A stretch of 31,389 nt of DNA from Oppiella nova (Eukaryota > Arthropoda > Arachnida > Sarcoptiformes > Oppiidae), in assembly GCA_905397405.1 (NCBI GenBank), contig CAJPVJ010000186.1, forward strand, positions 2,145 to 33,533. Reading direction: 5' to 3'. The number at the start of each line of letters is the position of its first letter. The stretch's first letter is position 1. The notes below the pieces were generated by a model. That model saw nothing but the letters and a program-made list of their open reading frames with translations, had not been told where the DNA came from and did not search any database. This document shows positions 1-10,723 of this stretch, piece after piece. Position numbers and translations under genes: made by a program.

Positions 1-81
1 TAAAAAACAATTAAAATCTCATAAAATAATCTAAAATCACAATAAATTCAATGAAAACCAATGAATTGAGAGACCGATTGA

Positions 82-438
82 TCACTCATTTGTCGATTGA
101 GTACTTCTTTGAGTGGATCTCTGGACGCCTTTCCTTCGCGACTGAATGACAGTCAACTGGTTCTCAATATTCTTAATGATATCAATGTCTTCAGGGATGT
201 GAACCATTCGTATTCGCGAGCCTTTGAGGAAGTAGTAGTCAAACGATTGGATGAGTTGGTGGTCGTGGTCTCGAAGGTGACAATGGGTGAGCTCTGTGTT
301 CATGAATGAGTCCACACTGGAGATGACACCAACCAAATGGCAGTCATTTCTTAAGTCGATGCGAGTCTTGTGTCCAATCAGTGACTGCAACAAACAGATC
401 AGTGTTTTGGCAGACTTTGCCCTCTCTTTCATAGACAT
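82..438 (-). CDS. LSM10: LSM10, U7 snRNP Sm-like protein
   Basis: LSM10 pairs with LSM11 in the seven-membered Sm ring of the U7 snRNP, replacing SmD1, and acts in the nucleus in 3'-end processing of replication-dependent histone pre-mRNA. Counting from the ATG at 438, the protein is 118 residues, close to human LSM10 (123). The N-terminus MSMKERAKSAKTL lines up with the family's VKER start. Sm motif 1 spans about residues 25-50, with RIDLR, GVISSVDSFMN and the conserved Asn. Sm motif 2 is LKGSRIRMVHIP near residues 71-82, followed by the family-typical acidic DIDI and IENQL helix. The C-terminal tail is rich in Arg, Ser, Thr and Gln. The gene has no intron within the domain. The same frame is open upstream to another ATG at 717, and I prefer 438 because family similarity begins there. 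No AATAAA lies in the 80 bases left before the window edge. Confidence 0.93.
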   Translation of the reverse strand: MSMKERAKSAKTLICLLQSLIGHKTRIDLRNDCHLVGVISSVDSFMNTELTHCHLRDHDHQLIQSFDYYFLKGSRIRMVHIPEDIDIIKNIENQLTVIQSRRKGVQRSTQRSTQSTNE

Positions 439-717
439 CACCACAAATACATCCAAAGAGTCATCACTTGTTTTGCATTTGATTTGAAAACAACTGCTTT
501 TGAAAACATGTGACAATTGTTTGCATTTTGTGCACAAATAATGTGAACAATGATTAGGAGAGTGAGTGATATGTGGGCAACGAATGCCATACAAAGCAAT
601 GCATTTGTTTGCAATCACTTTGAAAACAGGGTTTAGTTTAACGTATCGTATGAATGCTCTCAATAGATGCCTGTATTTTATGTATGCATTGTCCCATAGA
701 TAGCACTTATACTTCAT
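439..717 (-). other. Open N-terminal extension in frame with LSM10
   Basis: These 93 codons run from an ATG at 717 into LSM10 without a stop. The stretch is rich in Cys and His, including HCSHYLCTKC and an arrangement C-x2-C-x10-C-x4-C near residues 62-81 that resembles a zinc knuckle. I recognise no family. It could be 5' UTR or upstream sequence that happens to stay open, a real N-terminal extension, or part of another protein. LSM10 proteins elsewhere lack such a region. Confidence 0.3.
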
Positions 718-2070
718 TCAAAGATTGAACACTTTTTGATTAAAAAAGTTATTTTATCAAACTTTCAATCAATATCTCGTCAATTAGCCATAAGTGGTAT
801 ATTTTGTAAAGTTTTAAACTTTAAACTTTAAAGTCTAAGCTAAAACTATCTCCTAATTTGTTGTATTTTAAAACAATAGTTACGAAACACTTATCAATAG
901 ATCACTGTTTAGTTGGCTTAACATTGAATGCAATTATCTATGGCTTGAGATAATTATCTGCAACTCATTTGTTCAGTGATTTCGAGACAAAAATGAATTA
1001 TGACTGCAATATGACTGCAATTATGAGTATTTCGATATAGTTTTCGATGACTTTTCAGATCTGTTGAACACATACATGATTAATGATTATCTAATTATAA
1101 ATAGTAATCACAGTTTGACTCATTAATTAACACTAATTAAGTTATTGAAGTAAATCTACGATATATTCTGGGCTCTAATGAAAACATTTTCATCACTCAT
1201 ATTAAAAGTTGAGTGAAATTTCATCAAACCTTTTCAAATGTCTGATTATATGTCGAGAGAATGGATTAGTCTAATTGAAAGCTTTTATTATCCAATTATT
1301 GCAAACATACAAAAAATATTTGCTTAAAATCTATACAAAACAATAGTTTAGCAGAAATTTGTTGATAAATACTTTTATATAATTACTTCAATCCATCACT
1401 CGATTGTTTCTTATGATAACTAATATATAATTGATTCATCAGATTATCACACGATTCTCAGTTAAATGAATACAAATTCATGTTTTATATTTCAATCATA
1501 TTTGTTTGTTTGTAAACTATTAAGTATTTATTATATTTTATATCGAATCTAATTTTTAACAAAAAAATCTTTTTATAAGTTTTCAGTCTAAATATAAATA
1601 TAATAATTTTGAAAACGTTTCTAAACATAAATTCTTTTATTCGTTATACAATATATTCAATATATTATATTGCATTCAAATATGCATTCATATGTTTGTT
1701 TGAAAAATGAATACACAGACGAAGTAATGACTTACTAAAAGTAAATGATATTTATATTCAAAACTAATATTTCTCATATTATACACGAAATAGTGAACGG
1801 AATTGCATTGAATAAAACTCCGAGAATTCTGTGTATAATATAATATAATACTGTAATTGAATTGATGTCTCGCTTTCGTTCACAATTACAGTACAGTATT
1901 GCGGAATACAATAGAATTTACAATAATTGTTGGCAACAATTTCCATGATTAACTCAAATATAAAAATGTGAGTTTGTATTGAAACCGAAAGTTTTGTACG
2001 ACAACAACAATTCCTAACGAATGTCCCAATGAATGGAATCAGAAATTTTCAAATAAATAAAAAATAGTTT
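718..2070. other. AT-rich non-coding stretch upstream of LSM10
   Basis: No ORF, RNA gene or repeat family is evident. The stretch must hold the LSM10 promoter near its left end, but I cannot point to a convincing TATA or initiator element. The right end carries TTTATT at 2071-2076, which reads AATAAA on the minus strand and would serve the ORF that follows. Confidence 0.5.
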
Positions 2071-2119
2071 TTTATTTGAATTGGATATGAATTGAATAGA
2101 AAACATATTTCTCTTTTGC

Positions 2120-2344
2120 CTAATGTGTTGGTCCAGTGTATTGACAGTAGTGTAGAGTCCAGTTGTGGAGGATTATTGGCAATTGTGTTATGGAGAGTGC
2201 ATTTCTGATGTCACTGTTTGTCAAACCATTTTTCAAATCATAAATTGAGACAATTTTACTGTTAAAGCGTTGTATAAAAGCATAAAAAGGTAAGAAAGAA
2301 GTAAAATATGTGTAGAGATCTGTTTGCATGGCAAGTACAAAGAG
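2120..2344 (-). CDS. Possible minus-strand terminal exon, unknown protein
   Basis: The minus strand is open from an ATG at 2473 to a TAG at 2120-2122 (117 residues). Inside it, a pyrimidine-containing acceptor (tttccatcag) ends at 2345, just before an in-frame stretch of 74 codons beginning LFVLAMQTDLY. That stretch has a balanced composition and ends in QYTGPTH. AATAAA on the minus strand lies about 45 bases past the stop (2076-2071). I do not recognise the protein. It could be the last exon of a gene extending to the right, a complete small ORF, or chance. Confidence 0.3.
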   Translation of the reverse strand, partial: LFVLAMQTDLYTYFTSFLPFYAFIQRFNSKIVSIYDLKNGLTNSDIRNALSITQLPIILHNWTLHYCQYTGPTH

Positions 2345-2579
2345 CTGATGGAAAGGTGTTTCGGACAGTTTGTTAGCCCTTACAGTATGCCTTACGTCGG
2401 GAGAGTATTCTACGAGCCCTGTGTTCATCGACAGGCGCTCAGTGCCTGAGCCATGCATTAGTGGTGTTCTCATGACTGCAATGCACTACAAATATGTTTG
2501 GGCCATACAGCCAGACATGCCAATAGTGCCATTCGGTACGCCCTCTTATAAAACACCTGTTGTATTATTTTTTGTTTGA

Positions 2580-4654
2580 CTGATTTAATAAATTAAGTTC
2601 ACAGAATAATTTTACAACAAAAACACATTTGTTGTAAAACGGCAATTGTATGGAAAATATTGATATCTGTTTTCCAGTGAGAAAGCAAATTATTTCCATA
2701 TTTCGTGAAATGAAATAAATTTCGCCAAAAATCAAAACTTTAAGAAATGTATAGCGATTTATATTCTTTCAATAATAGCCGTAGTTTAGAGTGAATGTCA
2801 TTAAGTAATAGACTGTTGTATAGCTGTATATCATTAACTATTTTTGGCAATATTTTTCTCTAAAAAGAAAACTTTCCATATATAGAGGGACGAGAAATCA
2901 TGTTATGTTATGTTATGTTCAACTTATTTCTTATTTCTTTTTTCAAGTAATGAAAAGTCTTATGTCGACCGCATTTATTACAACTTCATTACAAACTCAT
3001 AGCAGAAAACTTTTTTCTGAAATACTCCGAATGAATGCAAATACAAATGTGAATCATAAAAGATGACATAAGAATTGTGTTCAAATAGTTTTGGCAAAAC
3101 TGTTTTTATTATATGATGGACACAAAGCCCGCATTGAGTGTCAAATATGTGACATTAGTATTGTTCATCACAAACACAATATCTGTTTATATAAGGGCTT
3201 CACATTCGCTCTCTTCTATTATGTATTATCCAGACGTATGCACACATGTGTCACATCTTTACATAAAAGTCCTCTCAATTCAAAATCACTTTGAATTTCT
3301 ATAACAAACTTTTGTGTACTGTATACTGTATCTTGGTTACTTTATTGTGTATTTATGTCTATTTTAATATCTGTTTAGTTTTAAAAATCAAATGGAGTAT
3401 TAGATCTATTTTTGGATTCATAATACAATATTTTATATCTTTTTAAAATGTATTAATTATTATTTGAATAACTTTAAAATAATTAATATTTATATAATAT
3501 TATATATAATTTGCTTTAAATATCAAATTAGTTATTAATTTTAAAATTAACTTTAAGCATAATTTAGATTAAGTGTAATATATTAAAATGTAATTAAGTG
3601 CTACTTATAAAATATTAAGCATTTTAAAAATGATAAATTATTTGCTTAATATTAATTATTAATATAAATATTCTTAATCGTATTATTATACTCAAGGACT
3701 GCACCTGTGCTGCAAAATATTATATTAATAATATAAAATAACAAATAATATTATTTTAGAGTTTGTAAATAATTTAAGTATTCTTCCAATTAATAAACTA
3801 AAATTTTAAAAAATTAAATTATAATTTTAAATATCAATATTATAAGAGTGAAAAAATAAGCAATTTATTTAGAAATGTTGTGAAATGTTCACAACACATA
3901 ATATTTGAGAAAACTTTTTAATAATTTAGAGATGGCTGTAAAAAAGTATAATATATCGTAGAATTTGTTAACAAATTGAAAATAATATGAATTTTAAAGT
4001 TATTATTTGATTTGATTTGTATGTCATGTGTTAGAGAATGGGAGCGAATGTGTCTCACATTCTTCTGGAGTGAAACAACAGGAGTTGTGAATCAAAGAAA
4101 CTTGTGATGCGTGCCTGAGATGAGAAAGTTAGTCCAAAATTGCAGATGAATCGCATGCATGAGTGCATGGGATCGGGATCTTAAGGCGATAGGATTTTTC
4201 TCTCACTGATGAGGTAGCAGTGCGTACACCACATGACTATATGACTGAAAGTTTTCTGTATTTTATTCAAAATGCGAAACAATTATGACCTTCGGTCGTA
4301 TGAGGGGTATATGTGTTTTACTATATTTTACGGCATTTCCGAAACGCAACAGTGATTAGCCCTTAAGCTAAATACCATAAGAAGTTATTTAAGACATACG
4401 TATTCCTCAGGTATTAGTTATAATAGTTTTTCTGTCGGTTTGGAGTTTAGAGAGAAATATAATTCTAATGAAGAAGACTATCGAAGAAAACATTTCTCGA
4501 AACAAACAAAAAGAAAAAAGTTTGAGACAAAAACAAATGTTTGTCTCAATTGACGGCAAAAAAGTTGATATCGTTTTGATTGCGACTCTGAATAACAATA
4601 CAATTTACTAAATGATCGTTAGTTTATTCAGTCATTCAAACGATTGAATCAAAA
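2580..4654. other. AT-rich non-coding stretch
   Basis: There is no supported gene. It holds a four-copy ATGTT pentamer array at 2900-2919 and an extremely AT-rich core at about 3340-4000 with many self-complementary AT words. A somewhat GC-richer patch at about 4020-4260 has no coherent frame. Short open frames at 3091-3304 and 4407-4598 have low-complexity translations and look like chance. Confidence 0.5.
2900..2919. repeat. (ATGTT)4 microsatellite
   Basis: Four exact tandem copies of the pentamer ATGTT. No function is apparent. Confidence 0.9.
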
Positions 4655-4825
4655 TCATGAATGAAATGACACAAACTTTGGTGCAACTAATTGCAGGATG
4701 TTTGCCAACGCATCGGCAAACTGTATAGTCTGTCCCGCACTTACCACCACCAGTGCCCCTACCAGTGCCCCTACCAGTCCCCCTATCACACAGCCATCGC
4801 ATTCTTTATTTCTTTCTTTTGGCAT
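4655..4825 (-). CDS. Candidate 56-residue membrane micropeptide
   Basis: A minus-strand ATG at 4825 opens 56 codons ending in TGA at 4655-4657, with an in-frame stop upstream. The N-terminus MPKERNKECDGC is charged. It is followed by a strongly hydrophobic Gly/Ala/Leu/Val segment at residues 13-31 with small-residue spacing (GGLVGALVGAL), then an amphipathic-looking tail (QFADALANILQLVAP). This is the layout of a single-pass small membrane protein. The hydrophobic part is encoded by a 12-base tandem repeat, so it could be a by-product of that repeat. The opposite strand is also open (ATG at 4698, 55 codons, Thr/Ser/Pro-rich). No family is recognised. Confidence 0.27.
   Translation of the reverse strand: MPKERNKECDGCVIGGLVGALVGALVVVSAGQTIQFADALANILQLVAPKFVSFHS
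4751..4786. repeat. 12-bp tandem repeat, three copies
   Basis: The unit cagtgcccctac occurs exactly at 4751-4762 and 4763-4774, and with changes at 4775-4786. The period is a multiple of three, so it keeps reading frames open on both strands. Confidence 0.85.
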
Positions 4826-4857
4826 TTTCTCAGCACTTCGTCAGTTGTCTTTAGAGG

Positions 4858-5043
4858 CTATTTAATGAAACTGTAAGTCCTATAGACTGTGTCGATGTGT
4901 ATGGCCTGAGAGCACGTTGAGAGCAGATGCGCCACTTTTTTGCCAGATTCTCGTAACGCCTTTCTGGTCAACATATTAAGACGTGCGATGCCTTTCCTTA
5001 AGCGGAAAATTAGCCATAAGTGCAAAACAAGTCGACCGACCAT
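4858..5043 (-). CDS. Possible small exon or ORF, unknown
   Basis: This GC-richer block is open on the minus strand for 61 codons, with a basic stretch (RKGIARLNMLTRKALRESG). It is also open on the plus strand in another frame from about 4903 to past 5090 (with PDSRNAFLVNILRRA). Being open on both strands makes it a coding-like island whose true strand I cannot decide. There is no clear splice site or known family. It lies just upstream, on the same strand, of the candidate micropeptide at 4655-4825. Confidence 0.17.
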   Translation of the reverse strand: MVGRLVLHLWLIFRLRKGIARLNMLTRKALRESGKKVAHLLSTCSQAIHIDTVYRTYSFIK

Positions 5044-5338
5044 TTCGTGTACTTTTTTCTATTCGTTTGATTTTTTCAAATTACAAGAATTGAATGAGAA
5101 TTGAAAAAATAGCTGAGAATATGAAACACTTTGAAGAATGAGAGAAGAGAAGTGAAAATTATTTTTTATGTTGTTTTGAGTCCAATAATGTTTGTCTCTC
5201 TTCTCAAGAGTGAAAAATAGGAGAAAAACACACAAAAAATTGAAAGAAAAGTTTGTTTTTGTTAGACAAGCAAATACTGGTCTATCGATATACACGATCT
5301 CAACTATATTTTTCACTACACCATACATATGGTATAAG

Positions 5339-5342
<4 letters not shown>
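5044..5342. other. Non-coding stretch before the GA tract
   Basis: AT-rich sequence with no convincing coding frame. A minus-strand frame at 5059-5328 is Phe/Leu/Ser-rich, as expected from T-rich DNA, and I do not regard it as a gene. Confidence 0.5.

Positions 5343-5376
<34 letters not shown>
5343..5376. repeat. (GA)17 microsatellite
   Basis: Seventeen uninterrupted GA dinucleotides, followed by a degenerate purine tail to about 5388. It is one of five GA/CT tracts in the window. Reading it as protein gives an Arg-Glu repeat, which is an artefact. Confidence 0.97.
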
Positions 5377-5380
<4 letters not shown>

Positions 5381-5597
5381 GAGAGAGAATAGGATCAGAT
5401 ATAGCCCTGGTGCAATTTGGCGCACAAATCAATTTCAATTACCCCCACCTAAACATTTGGACTCAAATTATCATTTTTGCCAATCAATGACCCGCTGGTT
5501 ATAAACGTTTAATACAACGCTTATGAATAGTATGAGTGAACCCTTCGACGACGTGGGAAGCCATCAGCCCTATCATCCCTTTCCATATTATGCTTAA

Positions 5598-8045
5598 TGG
5601 CAGTGCATATATGCATACTGTATACGGTCTGTCTGTGCAGTACTTTCACCTGAGGGTTATTTTCGTGCATTTTTCCCATATTAAGAATACAACCAACTGT
5701 TCAACAAAAATATGTAATCAAAAAGTCTGTGTTCACACAAAAATGTGTAGACGTCTGTAATCTATGAATCCCTGGCCAACTCCATACCTAATATAGTGCT
5801 ATAAATAAACAATTAGTAATTCAATGAAGATTCCTTACCATTCACTTTGAACTTAATGTACACAATACGGGAAAACTTATGTTTTTAAAATAAACTTTTC
5901 TAATGCTTTTTCTATCAAACATTCTCTGAATTAGTAATTCTTTTGATAATTCAAATATTTCTATAATTCTTGATTTGACACAATCTGTTTACTATATCTT
6001 AAATAGACTTTTATTCATCCAGTACTTCATTGCTAATTACCCCCACATTCATCACATGTAATGTAAAGAATACGATATACTAGTTATTTGTGGAATTCAC
6101 ATTGATTTATGATTTTTAAAGCAATTTTAATATACCGGTGATATTCGTAGTGATTTAGAATTTAGATTATGCTGTTTATATCTAATTTGCTAATATTTAT
6201 TTTATAAAATTTCATTATTTCCAAGTAATTCTCAAACTCTGTGAGTAATTTACAATTTATTTGTGCTATTAATTCCCATTTAAATTCATAGATTAAAACA
6301 TACTATATGTATCAAAATTAATTGTAGCTACTTTTTCTTAATTTGTTTTTATCTAAAACTAATTTGTAATTTACAAAATTGTTTCTATTATAAAATTTCT
6401 CATATAATAAACTACCAGTTAATAAATATACTTTATGTTTTTTCATTGCATTAATAGTTTTATAAGTTATGAAGATTTTAAAATGAAATCAAAAAGTTGT
6501 TAATATTTAAGTACGCTATTTCTTTGTGGGCATTACCTTTGAATACAAAGTGTGAGTTTTGATTCATAAAACTTATAATAAATTAGTTTCTAATTTAATT
6601 GACGGGTTGTTGGTCTGGATTTTAATGCAATTTATTGAATATTTTCACAACTTTTTATAGCATCACATCTTAAAAGCCATTTATAGCTCAAACTAAGGGA
6701 TAATAAAACACAGCATAATATCTCACTTCTTCGAGAAAAGCAATTTCTTATGTCTAATGCTTCTCGTGTTTACAACAAATAAGTAAAGTATAGACTATAT
6801 GTGCAAAACATATTGGGCTGAGGTTTGGGGTAAATAAAATATTATGGTATAAAAACGCATAATTGGTCCCAACCCTAATACAATATTTTACAACTTGATA
6901 TGAAGTCATAAATATTTACGTTTAGGCACCGGTATTATACAATGATCGCTAAAATAGGTCGAAAATATCTGTTCTTTAAAAAGGCAGAGAATTTTTAGCC
7001 AAAAAACAGCACAACATTTAAAGTTTATTATATTTAACAACTTTTAACTCAGAGGTGCATATTATTGATCTTTATTACGGTGTAGTGAATACTAAAGTCA
7101 TGTTATGGTCAGGTATGTTATGGTATATACAGTACACCAGCGATACATCCGAAGACCACACAAGAGTTTGGCTCTAATTTGGAAACTGTTTTAAAAACGC
7201 ATTGCATTTGCTTTTAGAGCAGAGAATACACCATAAAATATATAACAATGCAATGAAAAACTAGTAAAATATACCTGAAAAGAGTCCCAAAAACAATATA
7301 TCAAACCCTCGTTTCATTTTTCACGTTCAATGTGTTCATCCGTTTCCTTTTGCCACTCGTTTCCACTTTTTCTATTGTTTTTTGCTTACAATCTATTATA
7401 TAATTTCCATATTTGTTTCAACGGAATAAGTAGAGAATGTATTACTAGTATATCATATCATATCGTAAAATCAAATTCTAGCCGTTTTTATGACCATTAA
7501 TGGAATAAACATATTATAGTTTTCAGTCTTAAACTATTTGTCTAAGAATTTATTAAATGTAATCATTTTGGGAAAAATGATAAATGGAAAGCAAACAAAG
7601 TATAATTGAGTTGTAAAACAAATAGTGAACTAATTTAAAATTTTATACAAAAAATAAATAAACACAAGAAGTATCTCAATGTCTTGTTAGAAAATATGAT
7701 TTACGTGAGAACTAGGATCTAGTCAATTATTTGAGTCTAAAATCATACAAATCATTGATTACACTATAAATTATTGGAAAACCATTTATTTGTGTTGGAA
7801 CATGACGGTTTTGAAAGTAAAAATATTTTTTCATTTCTTTAAAATCATACAAATTAATTTTTTATACTTTTATTTTTGTTTTTGTTTTGTTTTTGTTATT
7901 TTATCTATTTTTATGTCACAATAAAGTGGTAATTAATTAGTCATAAAGTTAAATAAAAATGCACCAGAATATTATGTAGCCCATAGAATATACAGTACTG
8001 TAGTACAATATTTAAAGATAAATCCATAAACAGTAATTTCTAGTG
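5598..8045. other. AT-rich stretch with no gene seen
   Basis: I find no coding frame, RNA gene or repeat family here. A T-rich low-complexity run lies at about 7860-7905. A frame open at 5536-5760 has no protein-like features beyond its first codons. Confidence 0.5.
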
Positions 8046-8135
8046 AAGTAATGCCACAATTAAGTTATTATATAAAGTTAGTCTGACTTATGAGCTTTAC
8101 GTGATGTCTATGACATTGCCTTATAATCTATAAGT
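8046..8135 (+). repeat. Source arm of a 90-bp inverted repeat
   Basis: These 90 bases recur exactly, in inverted orientation, at 8788-8877. The match ends abruptly on both sides. This arm has no flanking duplication, so it is the likely template from which the other arm was copied. Confidence 0.95.
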
Positions 8136-8665
8136 CGAAAATTGCAAATTTCCTGAATATAAACTAATATTGTATTTTTTGAAATGTTTATAATAATTCA
8201 TACGCTCTCTAAAGTGAATCGTTGGGCACAACACATATATAACTATATAACAGCTCTAATATATAATAATCAGTCGTTCGGCTCTATTATTATTAGTATT
8301 TTAGTGAAACACAAAATTTAAGTTTTCATACGATTTTTCGCGTCGGAATAAAAGCTCGCGTACCGTATAGTATGTGCACAATAATAATAATATAAATTGA
8401 CTCCGGTGCATGTGTTGGATGGTCGGGTAGTGGTGGTGTGTTCGCACTGGTAGAGCAATGGACTGATGCACCTGCACCTGCTTCCTTCCTTAATTATAGC
8501 GCGTCCTAAATCATTGCAGAGCTGTATCTTCTCTTTCAGCTTAAGTGAAGCGCCCGAAGGGAACGTCTCTTTTGTTAAATATTAGCCAACACTTGCATTT
8601 GCATGTCGTCCACAAAACGCTCGTCTCTTGTTTTACTCAACAGCTATAATGGCTTTTCTTTCTTT

Positions 8666-8668
<3 letters not shown>
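8136..8668. other. Intergenic stretch with a GC-richer island
   Basis: The block at about 8400-8560 is clearly less AT-rich than its surroundings and carries two adjacent CACCTG E-boxes at 8468-8480. A strong acceptor-like tract (cttctctttcag) ends at 8539, followed by 14 open codons to a TAG at 8583-8585. No gene can be assembled from this. Confidence 0.4.

Positions 8669-8700
<32 letters not shown>
8669..8700. repeat. (TC)16 microsatellite
   Basis: Sixteen uninterrupted TC units on the plus strand. It lies about 20 bp before the first 66-bp direct repeat of the templated insertion and may have helped replication to stall there, which is an inference. Confidence 0.97.
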
Positions 8701-8705
<5 letters not shown>

Positions 8706-8721
8706 TTTGTTGAATAGCTTT

Positions 8722-8787
8722 GCATTACTTTAGTTCCCGAAGACAACGATTTCATGTAAAGATAAAATCATTTAAAACTTATTATTA
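8722..8787 (+). repeat. 66-bp direct repeat, copy 1
   Basis: Identical, base for base, to 8869-8934 (offset 147). It begins with GCATTACTT, which is also the end of the inverted match and so marks the likely template-switch point. Confidence 0.95.
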
Positions 8788-8877
8788 ACTTATAGATTAT
8801 AAGGCAATGTCATAGACATCACGTAAAGCTCATAAGTCAGACTAACTTTATATAATAACTTAATTGTGGCATTACTT
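8788..8877 (-). repeat. Inverted copy of 8046-8135
   Basis: An exact reverse complement of 8046-8135, lodged between the two 66-bp direct repeats. Its last nine bases (GCATTACTT) are shared with the start of the second direct repeat. This nine-base overlap is the hallmark of microhomology-guided template switching. Confidence 0.95.
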
Positions 8878-8934
8878 TAGTTCCCGAAGACAACGATTTC
8901 ATGTAAAGATAAAATCATTTAAAACTTATTATTA
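8869..8934 (+). repeat. 66-bp direct repeat, copy 2
   Basis: Identical to 8722-8787. The two copies bracket the inverted insert. Sequence after 8934 differs from that after 8787, as expected if replication resumed on the original template. Confidence 0.95.
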
Positions 8935-10723
8935 CTATAAGTGCTATAAAATACACATTCATTTGTGTGCTCTGTTTTTTGCTGCTTTTTCCAATATTTA
9001 TGTTCTAAAGCACTAGAAATCTATATATAATTTGGTTTTTGTTCCCATAATTCAATGGAAACACAATTAGTGTTTGTCTTTAAAACTGAAAACTCACTGC
9101 AAGTTTAGGGAAGAGTCTCTTCACTAATAATATAATGAGTGAATGAATTATTGCTGTTTTCAGTGCTGTATTGAACAATAAATAACTCAATTATTTTGGG
9201 CAATATTTAGAAAATTGACAACAAATTAATTTCTACACAAAAGCACTGATTCTGTGCCCGAAATCTATTGAACGCCTGTTTAGTTGTAAGAAATAACTTG
9301 TTTCCACAATAATAATAGTGTAATAAATAATATTCTCTATTTCAAGAAATATAATTTCTTAATTCCAAACAACACATAAATTCAATTTTAAAATATTGAA
9401 ATAAAACACAAATTATGCAAACATTGCGAATTGCGGCATCAATTGAGATGCAATCATAAACAGCTCTACTTTTAACATAACAGTCATCCAAACAATTATT
9501 TAGACGTTTGCGATGTGAGTGAACACACAATAGCCAAACCCAATGTAATACTCAAATGTAAGAATATCTTTGTTTTTCGCCAAAAACGGTAATCAAAATT
9601 CAAGTGAATTTCGAGTGTTGTATAGATTTTAGCATTTATTTACATATTTATAAAACACTTCATGTCTTTGTTATTCATATGTTTAGTTGTGAAGCAATTT
9701 AATAGCTGTATCACGAACTACAAGATGTGCGAGACTTCTCTCTAACCACCTGCCCGGCCATACATACGGCCATACATAGTGTACAGCCATACAATCAATT
9801 CGGTCTCTCATACCACTCATACCCATAAGTAAATCAATACTAAGAACTTGTGCTCAACTATTCAAACACCCATTTCCACTATTTATGCCCTTCCTTTGGG
9901 CTCAGGGGGTTTAGGACTTAAGTTATTATTATTTTCTTTATATTGGAAATGAATACCTGTATACGCTATTTATATGTAATTTTCAATCAATTTTTTCGAT
10001 AAATATTAAATTTTTGTTTTACTTGAAATATTATTAATAATTAAATTTTATAAATGATTAAAAACCCTACCCACAATCATAACCAAATTAAAAATAATTT
10101 ATGTTGAAATTGTTGGAAATTAATGGAAATTCTAAATATAGGTACTTTAGAGTTATTTAAGTGAGAATAGATATTTGTTTTTAAATTAATATTTATTAGA
10201 GCTTTAAATTCCAGAATCAAGTCAAACGTGTCTATTGTATGGCTCTATAAATTGAGACAAAAGTCAGGAATTTTGAATGTTTTACTACTGTTTATGACTT
10301 AATCGGTGTTCACTAATACCTGAACTGAAGGCACAGTGAGTGCCGATCAGTGCAGACAAAGAGGTAAACGCCGGCAGTCAGAGAACTGACTGTTTGTGTG
10401 AATCACAGAAATGAAGAGAAAATTCCGTAGAATTTCTAATTAATGTCTCATAAAAGCTAAGCAATGATTGAATGAATGTATGAATGAATGAATGGCTCAC
10501 GAAATGAGTTAAACGAGTGAAGAATTGTTCGCAAGGCTGGAGTCACACCACTATTAGCCATATGCTGTGCCATAAGCGCTGGCATAACGGCTAACACATA
10601 ACACATAACACATAACACAGTGACACAATTGCTTGACTGCTAATCTGAAACTATGAAACCGGAAGTATTACAACAAAAAATTCTGGCGAAACACATGAGT
10701 CTCTAATCGAATTAACGACTATA
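8935..10723. other. Intergenic or intronic stretch
   Basis: No gene is supported. Two GC-richer patches (about 9720-9830 and 10310-10400) show no sustained frame. Minor repeats are a tandem TGAA array at about 10469-10494 and a 7-bp array at 10592-10619. A 62-codon minus-strand frame at 9342-9530 has no recognisable features. Confidence 0.45.
10592..10619. repeat. (TAACACA)4 tandem repeat
   Basis: Four exact copies of a 7-bp unit. No function is evident. Confidence 0.9.

Noticed and set aside
5253-5504. 83-codon ORF with an Arg-Glu repeat
   Set aside because: The repeat is simply the (GA)17 microsatellite read in frame; nothing else in the ORF is protein-like.
8468-8480. Adjacent CACCTG sites as targets of the HLH protein in the same window
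   Set aside because: E-boxes are short and common, the HLH protein's basic region looks atypical, and 20 kb separates them; no support for a regulatory link.
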